Of a DNA stretch of 64,000 bases, positions 49,768 through 57,814 are shown piece by piece. The position numbers and the translations under genes were made by a program. Location: the NCBI RefSeq assembly GCF_028596025.1, contig NZ_CP117167.1, forward strand, positions 5,146,001 to 5,210,000. Direction: 5' to 3'. Position 1 is the stretch's first letter. Each line of letters starts with the position of its first letter. The stretch is from Mucilaginibacter jinjuensis. GTDB lineage: Bacteria; Bacteroidota; Bacteroidia; Sphingobacteriales; Sphingobacteriaceae. Under the pieces are notes generated by a model. The model searched no databases. It was given only the letters and a program-made list of their open reading frames with translations, and was not told where the DNA came from.

Positions 49768-50316
49768 ATGAAAAAACTAATTTTTGCGGCCTTTGCTTTA
49801 GCAGCTATTGCATTTGCGCCCAACACTTTTGCACAAACTAAAATGGTAGGCGGTGCAGCCATGTACCCAACAAAAAATATTATCGAAAACGCCGTAAACT
49901 CTAAAGACCATACTACCCTTGTTGCCGCCGTTAAAGCTGCCGGCTTGGTTGAAACCCTGGAAGGCGACGGACCATTTACCGTATTTGCACCAACCAACGA
50001 AGCATTTGATAAACTACCTGCCGGCACCGTACCAACCCTGCTGAAACCAGAAAATAAAGCTATGCTAACCAAAGTATTAACCTATCACGTTGTTGCAGGC
50101 CGCCTAAGCGCCGCCGACCTGATGGCCAAAGTAAAAGCAGGCATGGGCAAAGCCGAATTAACTACTGTGAGCGGTGGCAAATTATGGGTGATGCAGGATG
50201 GCAAAAAACTTTACCTGGTTGACGAAAAAGGTGGAAAATCATGGATTACCATTGCCGATGTTTTCCAGAAAAATGGCGTGATACATGTAGTGAACACCGT
50301 TTTAATGCCAAATTAA
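49768..50316 (+). CDS. Secreted fasciclin (FAS1) domain protein
   Basis: The 182-residue protein has a signal peptide (1-22, cut after TFAQ) and one FAS1 domain: HTTLVAAVKAAGLVETLEG, the H1-box FTVFAPTNEAFDKLP, YHVVAGRLSAADL and the H2-box GVIHVVNTVLMP. FAS1 domains act in adhesion and in binding of other proteins; this one would be periplasmic or exported. It stands alone, with a terminator 129 bases later. Confidence 0.93.
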   Translation: MKKLIFAAFALAAIAFAPNTFAQTKMVGGAAMYPTKNIIENAVNSKDHTTLVAAVKAAGLVETLEGDGPFTVFAPTNEAFDKLPAGTVPTLLKPENKAMLTKVLTYHVVAGRLSAADLMAKVKAGMGKAELTTVSGGKLWVMQDGKKLYLVDEKGGKSWITIADVFQKNGVIHVVNTVLMPN

Positions 50317-50444
50317 TTTGTTGAGGCAGGATTATAAATAGTTTAGTAATTTTTACATTCTTTAAAATCCATCGCTCATTTGTTTCCGTAATTTATATTA
50401 TAACATAGCAAATTACTTAGCAGATACATTTATAATTAACAATG

Positions 50445-50475
50445 GCCCGGTGCATTTAAGCGCCGGGCTTTTTTG
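50445..50475 (+). terminator. Hairpin terminator after the fasciclin gene
   Basis: GCCCGGTGC, loop ATTTAA, GCGCCGGGC: a nine-base stem with one wobble, followed by TTTTTTGTT. Confidence 0.8.
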
Positions 50476-50504
50476 TTAAATTATAGTCAGAAAATCAAAA
50501 ACAA

Positions 50505-50537
50505 TTTGTCGTCAAATGTCTTGTTTGCATACTTTTG
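50505..50537 (+). promoter_or_regulatory. Promoter of the first JmjC-like cupin gene
   Basis: TTTG at 50505-50508 and TACTTTTG at 50530-50537 are 21 bases apart, an exact match to the Bacteroidota -33/-7 consensus. The expected RNA start is near 50544, 14 bases before the ATG at 50558. Confidence 0.6.
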
Positions 50538-50557
50538 CACGTTAAATTATTGTAAAC

Positions 50558-51439
50558 ATGGGTTTGAATTTATCGCAGATCGACCGCGTTGACCAGATCA
50601 GCAAGGAAGATTTTGTTAACAATTACTTAATTCCTCGTAAACCACTGGTAATACGTAAGGCAACCGAAACCTGGCCTGCCCTGCAAAAATGGACCTTCGA
50701 ATATTTGAAAGAAGTTGTGGGCGACCAAACCGTTCCGCTTTACAATAGTGCCAAGGCCGACCCTACCAAACCCATCAATGCCTCGGCCGCAGAAATGAAG
50801 TTTGCCGACTATATAGATCTCATACAACGTGAGCCGACAGACTTGCGCATTTTCCTTTTCGACCCCATTAAACATGCACCCGGCTTATTGGAAGATTACC
50901 GCTCGCCCAAAGATTTAATGGGTGGCTTTCTGGATAAATACCCCAACATGTTTTTCGGTGGTGCAGGTTCTGTTACATTTTTGCACTATGACATCGATCT
51001 GGCCCATATCTTCCATACCCATTTCCACGGCCGTAAACATGTAATGCTGTTTGATTATAAATGGCGCGAAAGATTATACTGCATCCCCTTCGCTACCTAC
51101 GCGCTGGAAGATTATGATATTGAATACCCTGACTTCGATAAATTCCCTGCTTTGGATGGTATTGAAGGACAAGAAACCATCCTGGAGCATGGCGATACCC
51201 TGTTTATGCCAACCGGTTACTGGCACTGGATGAAATACCTCGATGGATCGTTCTCTATCTCACTGCGCGCATGGGATAAATCGTGGGGTGTTAAAGCTAA
51301 AAGCCTGTATAACTTAACGGTTCAACGCAAGTTCGACGACTTTATGAAAAAGAACTTCAAGAAGAAATACATGGACTGGAAAGAAGAACTGGCCGTAAAA
51401 CGCGCCAACAAAGCTTTGGCCGACGGGGAACCGGTATAG
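50558..51439 (+). CDS. JmjC-like cupin (Fe(II)/2-oxoglutarate oxygenase family), copy 1
   Basis: The 293-residue protein has the cupin_8/JmjC layout. The iron ligands are His143 and Asp145 (FLHYDIDLAHIFHTHF) and His223 (PTGYWHWMKYL), with Lys160 placed for 2-oxoglutarate. Such enzymes hydroxylate protein side chains or tRNA bases; no target can be named. The N terminus, DRVDQISKEDFVNNYLIPRK then PLVIRKA, is typical of the family. It has a near-consensus promoter and no RBS-like motif. A tandem copy of equal length follows 146 bases later. Confidence 0.88.
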   Translation: MGLNLSQIDRVDQISKEDFVNNYLIPRKPLVIRKATETWPALQKWTFEYLKEVVGDQTVPLYNSAKADPTKPINASAAEMKFADYIDLIQREPTDLRIFLFDPIKHAPGLLEDYRSPKDLMGGFLDKYPNMFFGGAGSVTFLHYDIDLAHIFHTHFHGRKHVMLFDYKWRERLYCIPFATYALEDYDIEYPDFDKFPALDGIEGQETILEHGDTLFMPTGYWHWMKYLDGSFSISLRAWDKSWGVKAKSLYNLTVQRKFDDFMKKNFKKKYMDWKEELAVKRANKALADGEPV

Positions 51440-51585
51440 TAGCAGTAATTTAGTGGCGGTTGCAGTTTATTTCGCTTAATGTCAAATAATCATTAACTGC
51501 ACTATTTTTTAACATAAAGCGTTACCTTTAACGAGTTAAAATCCGGACGCTGGGTAGATACTCATTTACGGACCCCTATATTAAT

Positions 51586-52467
51586 ATGAGTTTTATCCTT
51601 AGTCCCGTTGATACGGTCGAAACCATTGACCAGGCCGAATTTACTGCGAAGTACCTGAAGCCACGCCGTCCTTTAGTTATTAAAGGGTTGACCAAAGATT
51701 GGCCGGCGCGCGAAAAGTGGACTCCCGAGTTTATGAAACAAACGGTTGGCAACAAAGTAGTGCCGCTGTACGATAACTCAAAAGCCGATCCATCAAAACC
51801 CATCAATTCATCGGCTGCCGAAATGCCTTTCGATGAATACATCGACCTGATTCGCTCACAGCCTACCGAACTCCGCATTTTCTTCTTCAATATTTTTAAA
51901 CAGGCTCCCGAGCTTTTAAATGATATTATTTTACCGAAGGATCTGATGGGTGGTTTTATAGAAAGCATGCCAGCCATGTTTTTTGGAGGCTCAAATTCGG
52001 TTACATTTTTACATTACGATATCGATCTTCCTCATATATTTCATACCCATTTTGGGGGCACCAAACACGTTATTCTATTCGAAAACAAATGGAAACGCCG
52101 TTTATACTGCCTACCCAATGCCACGTATGCCCTCGAGGATTACGATGTGTTAAACCCCGACATCAAAGCTTTCCCTGCACTTGAAGGTGTAGAAGGCCAA
52201 CAAGTAATCCTCGAACATGGCGATACCCTGTTTATGCCAACCGGTTACTGGCACTGGATGAAATACCTCGAAGGTTCATACTCGTTAAGTCTCCGCGCCT
52301 GGGATGCATCCCTAAGCCGCAAAGCCGCAAGCGTTTACAACCTGGCCATGAAGGGTGGTTTAGACAGCCTGCTCAAAATGGCATTCAAAGGCGATTACGC
52401 TAAGTTTCGCGAAAAGACAGCCATTAAATGGGCAGAGAAGGCCTTGGCTGCGGGGAAGCCGAGGTAA
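51586..52467 (+). CDS. JmjC-like cupin, copy 2
   Basis: A 293-residue tandem copy of the gene at 50558 with the same residues in the same places: His143 and Asp145 (FLHYDIDLPHIFHTHF), Lys160 and His223 (PTGYWHWMKYL). The identity by eye is above 55 percent, and no insertion or deletion separates them. The C-terminal 40 residues differ most. Both should be active by their ligands, so the pair probably acts on different targets. Confidence 0.88.
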   Translation: MSFILSPVDTVETIDQAEFTAKYLKPRRPLVIKGLTKDWPAREKWTPEFMKQTVGNKVVPLYDNSKADPSKPINSSAAEMPFDEYIDLIRSQPTELRIFFFNIFKQAPELLNDIILPKDLMGGFIESMPAMFFGGSNSVTFLHYDIDLPHIFHTHFGGTKHVILFENKWKRRLYCLPNATYALEDYDVLNPDIKAFPALEGVEGQQVILEHGDTLFMPTGYWHWMKYLEGSYSLSLRAWDASLSRKAASVYNLAMKGGLDSLLKMAFKGDYAKFREKTAIKWAEKALAAGKPR

Positions 52468-52505
52468 GTTAGTTGCAGTTTTTTTTAGTAGAAGTAGCAG
52501 TCGGG

Positions 52506-52580
52506 GCTGTCACACTGAGGCACTCGAAGTGTCGCGCGCAGAGGCCTAACCACGATGCTTCGAGTACCTTAGCACAACCT
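52506..52580. repeat. REP-like family B palindrome
   Basis: GCTGTCACACTGAGGCACTC then GAAG at the left, and GCTTCGAGTACCTTAGCACA at the right. It lies 39 bases after the second cupin gene and 55 before the next start. Confidence 0.75.
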
Positions 52581-52634
52581 CTATTATTAATAAATAATGG
52601 AAATACCGGTAACATCGCAAAACCAAACTGCATA

Positions 52635-53042
52635 ATGAAAACAAGGGAAGAACTTCAAAGTAAATGGGAGGAAATAGTAGATAAAGGTTTCAGAAACTAT
52701 GAGTCACTATCGCGAGCAGAGCGGGTTTGGTTTAACCTGGAACCACTTACAACCGGAGGACTCTTTGACCAGTATATGAACTATGGCGCTGAACATATAG
52801 AAAAAACTATTGAAGATTTGGTTTATTTGGGTTTAGATGATATTGCAGAATTAATACGTCAAATGAACATGCTTTTTCCGGATGAGACACCCCCAAAAGA
52901 TATTGACAAACGAAATGAAGTAATCCAAAAATGGACAATGGATCAAGAAAAGCAAATGGATTTCATCGATGAAAAATTCTGGGAAAAATGTGAAAATTTA
53001 GAAAAAACACTTTTAGCGTTTATTAATAAGTCGGATTTATAA
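52635..53042 (+). CDS. DUF4375 (DMP19-like) protein
   Basis: I place the start at the ATG at 52635, since the open frame further upstream runs through a REP palindrome. The 135-residue, acidic, all-helical protein has DUF4375 wording: LSRAERVWFNLEPLTTGGLF, DQYMNYGAEHIEKTIEDLVY, LGLDDIAELIRQMNMLFPDE and WEKCENLEKTLLAFI. The family includes the Neisseria DNA-mimic protein DMP19 and many small solitary proteins; a DNA-mimic or immunity-type role is possible only by analogy. Confidence 0.75.
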   Translation: MKTREELQSKWEEIVDKGFRNYESLSRAERVWFNLEPLTTGGLFDQYMNYGAEHIEKTIEDLVYLGLDDIAELIRQMNMLFPDETPPKDIDKRNEVIQKWTMDQEKQMDFIDEKFWEKCENLEKTLLAFINKSDL

Positions 53043-53093
53043 AGCCTTCTGTACACAGCCCATCCCACCGCTGCATATTTGCGCCAGAATTTT

Positions 53094-53167
53094 GCTGTCA
53101 CACTGACACCCTCGAGCGTCGCGCGCTAAGACTCCCCAACATGCTTCGAGTACCTCAGCATGACAGC
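53094..53167. repeat. REP-like family B palindrome
   Basis: GCTGTCACACTGACACCCTC at the left and TTCGAGTACCTCAGCATGAC then AGC at the right. CGTCGCGCGC in the middle is shared with the copy at 52506. Confidence 0.7.
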
Positions 53168-53238
53168 CCGTATACTAATGAAAAACATTTGGCAAAAGAA
53201 TTTCATTTGGAATGTGTCAGCTATAAAAACTGCCCGAC

Positions 53239-53422
53239 GAACCTCTAATACCCTAATAATCGTGGCATCTTAATTTTCGGATAGCACTATACCTGCCCTA
53301 CCACACCCTCTAATAGAAAATTGAGCAGCCACGAGTTTTCTTTGGTTACTTTCTTTTGCGGAAAAAGAAAGTGACATCCACTGACGATCATAATTCGCTC
53401 TGCCATCCCTAATGAAAACAGG
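53239..53422 (-). repeat. Long dispersed repeat, copy 2
   Basis: The reverse complement of 3574-3761 with many scattered mismatches. Shared words are given under the first copy. Confidence 0.75.
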
Positions 53423-53448
53423 ATCACCGCGTTAACGAAGTATGTGCT

Positions 53449-53491
53449 AATAGGTCTGAGATTGCTTCGTCGTACCTCCTCGCAATGACGA
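53449..53491 (-). repeat. REP-like family A arm
   Basis: AATAGGTCTGAGATTGCTTC then GTCGTACCTCCTCGCAATGACG, the reverse complement of the arm at 3448. Confidence 0.85.
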
Positions 53492-53538
53492 GCGTTATCA
53501 AAGGTCTTATTTCCTGGCTCTTGTCTCTTGCTTCTGCA

Positions 53539-53958
53539 CTAAGAGGTATGATCCGCTACAATCTTCCACACCCCATTAAACTTCTTAAACCACAAGGTAA
53601 AATAACCTCCCGGCGCATCTTTTTCGCGCTTTAAATTCCAGGCGCCCAGTACAAAGGCATTGGTTTTATCCAGCACATCAACCTTAATTATTTTAAAGCT
53701 TAGCTGGCCCATCGCGGCTTTATCGGGATAGGCTTTTTTATAATGGTCGAGGGTGATTTGCCAGCCATAGTTGGGGCCTTTTTTACCGAGAAACATCAAC
53801 GAATCCGATTTCCAGTAGCTTTGCATAAAGGCGTCAATATCACCGCGGTTCCAATCCTGCTGTTGCTTGGCCATTACTTTTATAATGGCTTGCTTGTCCT
53901 GCGCGAAGCAGATAATGGACAAAAGAATAAGGATAAAAGAGAGAATAGACTTCTTCAT
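53539..53958 (-). CDS. Secreted NTF2-like (SnoaL/DUF4440) protein
   Basis: The 139-residue protein has a signal peptide (1-19, cut after CFAQ) and one NTF2-like cone fold: IIKVMAKQQQDWNRGDIDAFMQSYWKSDSL (key part WNRGDIDAFMQSY), ITLDHYKKAYPDKAAMGQL and GGYFTLWFKKFNGVWKIVADHTS. DUF4440 proteins act as small enzymes or ligand binders; this one would be in the periplasm. It is convergent with nothing close and divergent from the sugar kinase at 54029. Confidence 0.88.
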   Translation of the reverse strand: MKKSILSFILILLSIICFAQDKQAIIKVMAKQQQDWNRGDIDAFMQSYWKSDSLMFLGKKGPNYGWQITLDHYKKAYPDKAAMGQLSFKIIKVDVLDKTNAFVLGAWNLKREKDAPGGYFTLWFKKFNGVWKIVADHTS

Positions 53959-54028
53959 GACTAAATGTAGGTATTTTACATTTTAAAATCTTGTAGCTTT
54001 ACATTATTCTGCTTAAAAACATTACAAC

Positions 54029-54898
54029 ATGAACAACCAGGTATTATGCTACGGCGAAGTTTTATGGGACACTTTCGGCAAAACCCGCAAAGCGGGCGGC
54101 GCACCAATGAATGTGGCCTGGAACCTCAAACAACAAGGCAAAAACGTAGTGTTTGCCAGCAGCGTGGGTAGTGATGCACTGGGCGATGAGCTGATTAACT
54201 TTCTGCAAAAGAACGGACTGTACTCGCCCTTAATTCAGCAGGATAAAGATTTGCCCACCTGTGTAGTTACCGTGCAGTTGGATGAAAAGCAACAAGCCAC
54301 TTATACCATACCAGAGCCGGTATCATGGGATAATATCATCGTAACTCCCGAACTGCTTGCACAGGCACGCAATTCATCAGCTATTGTATTCGGTACGCTG
54401 GCTTGTCGTGAAACGGTTACGCGCAATACATTGTATGAATTATTGGATGAAACATCGGCTTTAACTGTATTTGATGTTAACCTGCGTGCACCACATTACC
54501 AATTGGATACCATACAAACCCTGGCTGCAAAAGCCAAGGTCATTAAAATGAACGAAGAAGAAGCAGACCTGCTGATTGGCAGGGGCAGTGGCACATTAAA
54601 AGATAAGATCATCGAGTTTCAACGCACCTACCACCCGCAAACTATCTGCGTAACCCGTGGCGATAAAGGCGCTATTTTATGGCACGACGACGAGTTTTTT
54701 GAACACCCGGGCTTCAAGGTTGATGTGGTTGATACCGTTGGCGCAGGCGATTCATTCCTGGCTACATTAACCACCGGTTTGTTAAATAATGAACCTATGC
54801 AGCAAATAGTAGCAAGGGCTTGTTGCGTTGGCGCTTTTGTAACCAGCAAGCAAGGCGCTACACCGAGTTATAAGATCGAGGAAATCGTTCCGTTTTAA
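54029..54898 (+). CDS. PfkB-family carbohydrate kinase (fructokinase-like)
   Basis: The 289-residue cytosolic kinase has GGAPMNVAWNLKQQGKNVVF (first PfkB signature region), the acceptor-sugar site near residue 13, and DVVDTVGAGDSFLATLTTGLL, in which the last Asp is the catalytic base. It phosphorylates a hexose or similar sugar with ATP; likeness is closest to fructokinases, but the true substrate is inferred. It has its own start with a divergent NTF2-like gene at 71 bases. Confidence 0.9.
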   Translation: MNNQVLCYGEVLWDTFGKTRKAGGAPMNVAWNLKQQGKNVVFASSVGSDALGDELINFLQKNGLYSPLIQQDKDLPTCVVTVQLDEKQQATYTIPEPVSWDNIIVTPELLAQARNSSAIVFGTLACRETVTRNTLYELLDETSALTVFDVNLRAPHYQLDTIQTLAAKAKVIKMNEEEADLLIGRGSGTLKDKIIEFQRTYHPQTICVTRGDKGAILWHDDEFFEHPGFKVDVVDTVGAGDSFLATLTTGLLNNEPMQQIVARACCVGAFVTSKQGATPSYKIEEIVPF

Positions 54899-55051
54899 AT
54901 TATCCGGTTACATCATGTTAATTGGATATTAATTATTGGTCCGCATAATCATTCAACCGTCATTAAATCCAATACGGCTGCTTATGAGCCGGAGCAGGTA
55001 AACTTTTCCGGGAAATAATCCGTTAATTTACTTTAGAAGAAAGGCAAAAAC

Positions 55052-56149
55052 ATGCGAGGATTTGGATTCTCCAAATATATACCCAGTGAAATTCCGAAAG
55101 GTGGGTTTGATGAGTTACTGAAATTATTTCTGGAATTACTGAACTATACGTCTGGTGATGCGGGCGAAGCTTTGCAATGGCTCAATGAGTTGGACAAGCA
55201 ATACAACATCACCAACGATGAATATGGCATGGGCGATTTCATTGATGAGTTGAAGCAAAAAGGCTATCTAACGGAAGACAACCAAAACGGCGAGTTTAAC
55301 ATTACCGCCAAGGCCGAGCAAAGCATCAGGCAATCGGCTCTGGAAGATATTTTCGGCAAACTTAAAAAATCGGGCAAGGGCAATCACCGTACACCACAAT
55401 CGGGACAGGGTGATGAAAAGAATGCCGAACGCCGCGAATTTGAGTTTGGCGATAGTCTGGATCAGATTGATATTACACAATCTATCCACAATGCGCAGAT
55501 CAACCACGGGATCGGCGATTTTAAGATGACCGAACGAGACCTGGAAGTAGAGGAAATGGATTACAAAACCCTTACCTCTACCGTGCTGATGATCGACATA
55601 TCACACTCGATGATTCTGTATGGTGAAGACCGGATTACCCCGGCCAAAAAAGTAGCGATGGCACTGGCCGAATTGATCCGCACTAAATACCCGAAAGACA
55701 CTTTAGATATTGTGGTGTTTGGTAACGATGCCTGGCCTATCAGCCTAAAGGACCTGCCTTATTTGCAGGTTGGCCCTTACCACACCAATACCTATGCAGG
55801 ATTGGAACTGGCTACTGACCTGCTTCGCCGACGTAAAACCCACAACAAACAGATTTTTATGATTACCGATGGTAAACCTACCTGCTTAAAGGAAGGTACC
55901 AAGTATTATAAAAACAGTATAGGTCTCGACCGTAAAGTGGTTAACAAAACCCTGAATATGGCGGCACAATGTAAACGTTTAAAAATACCAATCACCACGT
56001 TTATGATTGCCAAAGACCCTTACTTACAGCAGTTTGTACGTAAATTTACTGAAACCAACGGCGGCAAAGCTTTCTACAGCTCGTTAAACGGTTTAGGCGA
56101 ATACATTTTTGAAGACTATATCCGTAACAGAAGGAAAACAGTTAGATAA
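55052..56149 (+). CDS. VWA-domain protein paired with a chelatase-type AAA+ ATPase
   Basis: The 365-residue protein has a helical N-terminal part (1-150) with acidic and basic patches and a von Willebrand A domain in the second half. The metal site (MIDAS) is DISHSM at about residues 181-186, with Thr and Asp partners in TNTYAGLELATDLL and FMITDGKPT. Such proteins pair with MoxR/chelatase-type AAA+ ATPases to insert metals or remodel complexes. The AAA+ gene at 56306 follows on the same strand after 156 bases. Target unknown. Confidence 0.88.
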   Translation: MRGFGFSKYIPSEIPKGGFDELLKLFLELLNYTSGDAGEALQWLNELDKQYNITNDEYGMGDFIDELKQKGYLTEDNQNGEFNITAKAEQSIRQSALEDIFGKLKKSGKGNHRTPQSGQGDEKNAERREFEFGDSLDQIDITQSIHNAQINHGIGDFKMTERDLEVEEMDYKTLTSTVLMIDISHSMILYGEDRITPAKKVAMALAELIRTKYPKDTLDIVVFGNDAWPISLKDLPYLQVGPYHTNTYAGLELATDLLRRRKTHNKQIFMITDGKPTCLKEGTKYYKNSIGLDRKVVNKTLNMAAQCKRLKIPITTFMIAKDPYLQQFVRKFTETNGGKAFYSSLNGLGEYIFEDYIRNRRKTVR

Positions 56150-56305
56150 TATTAATTTGGCAATTTGCTGATTCGGCAATTTGTCAATGAAATGACTAAT
56201 GAATCAGTGAACAAATGAATTTTTCACTGCTAGATAACAACCATTGACTAATGATGCTCGGTACTAATGAACGAGTGAACCATTGAACAATTGAACTAAA
56301 ACAGA

Positions 56306-57805
56306 ATGAGCGAATTACTAAATATAAAGACCCTCGGTCAGTTAAAAAAAACCAGCTACAAAAGCCGGTCGGTTAAAGAAGAATTAAGAGCCAACCTTAT
56401 CACCCAGCTCAAAAACAAAAGCGAAGGTTTTGAAGGTATTATTGGTTACGAGGATACCGTTATCCCCGATTTACATACTGCGATTTTATCTCGTCATAAC
56501 ACCTTACTATTAGGTTTACGCGGCCAGGCTAAAACCCGTATTGCGCGTTTACTGGTAAGTTTGCTGGATGAGTACGTGCCTTATATAGAAGGATCTGAAT
56601 TATATGATGATCCTTTAGCCCCTATCTCGTGGTTTGGCCGCAATGAAATTGCCACCAAAGGCGATGATACCCCTATTGCCTGGGTTCACCGCAGCGACCG
56701 TTATACAGAAAAACTGGCTACGCCCGATGTTACCGTTGCCGATTTAATTGGCGATGTTGACCCAATTAAGGCAGCCACCCTGAAATTAACTTATGCCGAT
56801 GAACGCGTAATTCACTTCGGCTTAATCCCGCGTGCGCACCGTGGTATATTTGTAATTAACGAATTGCCCGATCTGCAAGCCCGTATCCAGGTATCGTTGT
56901 TCAATATTCTGCAGGAAAAAGATATCCAGATCCGTGGTTTTAAACTGCGTTTACCGTTGGATATCCAGTTTGTGTTTACTGCTAATCCAGAAGATTATAC
57001 CAATCGTGGATCAATCGTTACGCCGTTGAAAGACCGTATCGAAAGCCAGATCTTAACCCACTACCCACGCACACTGGATATTTCGCGCCGTATTACGCAA
57101 CAGGAAGCCAACCTAACGGCAGATCAGATTGCCAATGTAGAATCAGACGGCCTGGTTAAAGACCTGGTTGAGCAAATTGCTTTCGAAGCACGCGATTCAG
57201 AATACATCGACAAAAAATCGGGTGTATCTGCACGCTTAACCATTTCGGCTTACGAAAACCTGATTAGTAACGCAGAACGCCGTATGCTGATTAATGGTGA
57301 GAAAAACACCTTTGTACGCATCTCCGATTTCCTGGGTGTTATCCCGGCCATTACCGGCAAAATAGAATTGGTTTACGAAGGCGAATTGGAAGGCCCGGCT
57401 AAGGTGGCTAATATTTTGGTTGGCAAAGCCATTAAAACCATGATGCTGCAATTTTTCCCTGATCCGGAGAAAGCTAAAAAATCTAAAAAAGGCAACCCTT
57501 ATACCGAAATAGTAAGCTGGTTTAGCGAAGGCAATACACTGGAGTTGATAGACGATCTTTCATTACCGGAATACAAAAAAGCCTTAAACTCGGTTACCGG
57601 CTTAAAAGAGCTGGTAAAACAGTTTCACCCACGTTTGGCCGAAAATCAGCAGTTACTATTAATGGAATTTGTGCTGCATGGCCTGGCTGAGTTTTCGCAA
57701 CTGAATAAAGGATTCCTGAACAAAGGTTTTACCTTTGCAGATATGTTCGACAGCTTGTTTAACCTGCAGGCCGACGACGAGGATCTGGAAGATGATCGTT
57801 ACTAA
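56306..57805 (+). CDS. AAA+ ATPase of the magnesium chelatase subunit I type
   Basis: The 499-residue protein has Walker A GLRGQAKTR (residues about 69-77), a chelatase-like insert, Walker B IFVINELPD, sensor 1 Asn in FVFTANPEDYTNRG and the sensor 2 region in SGVSARLTISAYENL. It resembles BchI/ChlI, but the genus is non-photosynthetic, so it is a MoxR-type remodeller with the VWA protein at 55052 as its partner. The C-terminal 120 residues form a helical part that is absent from short BchI proteins. A membrane phosphoesterase gene starts nine bases after the stop. Confidence 0.88.
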   Translation: MSELLNIKTLGQLKKTSYKSRSVKEELRANLITQLKNKSEGFEGIIGYEDTVIPDLHTAILSRHNTLLLGLRGQAKTRIARLLVSLLDEYVPYIEGSELYDDPLAPISWFGRNEIATKGDDTPIAWVHRSDRYTEKLATPDVTVADLIGDVDPIKAATLKLTYADERVIHFGLIPRAHRGIFVINELPDLQARIQVSLFNILQEKDIQIRGFKLRLPLDIQFVFTANPEDYTNRGSIVTPLKDRIESQILTHYPRTLDISRRITQQEANLTADQIANVESDGLVKDLVEQIAFEARDSEYIDKKSGVSARLTISAYENLISNAERRMLINGEKNTFVRISDFLGVIPAITGKIELVYEGELEGPAKVANILVGKAIKTMMLQFFPDPEKAKKSKKGNPYTEIVSWFSEGNTLELIDDLSLPEYKKALNSVTGLKELVKQFHPRLAENQQLLLMEFVLHGLAEFSQLNKGFLNKGFTFADMFDSLFNLQADDEDLEDDRY

Positions 57806-57814
57806 ACTCAATCA

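Larger units (their letters stand above)
53043..53538. other. 496-base intergenic region with repeats
   Basis: It holds a family B palindrome (53094-53167), the second copy of the long dispersed repeat (53239-53422, inverted to 3574-3761) and a family A arm (53449-53491). No gene is supported. Confidence 0.8.

Noticed and set aside
52473..52634. N-terminal extension of the DUF4375 protein
   Set aside because: It is translated from a REP palindrome and the family starts near the ATG at 52635.
56306..57805. True magnesium chelatase for chlorophyll synthesis
   Set aside because: No chlorophyll genes are near and the C-terminal part differs; MoxR/VWA-type remodelling is more likely.
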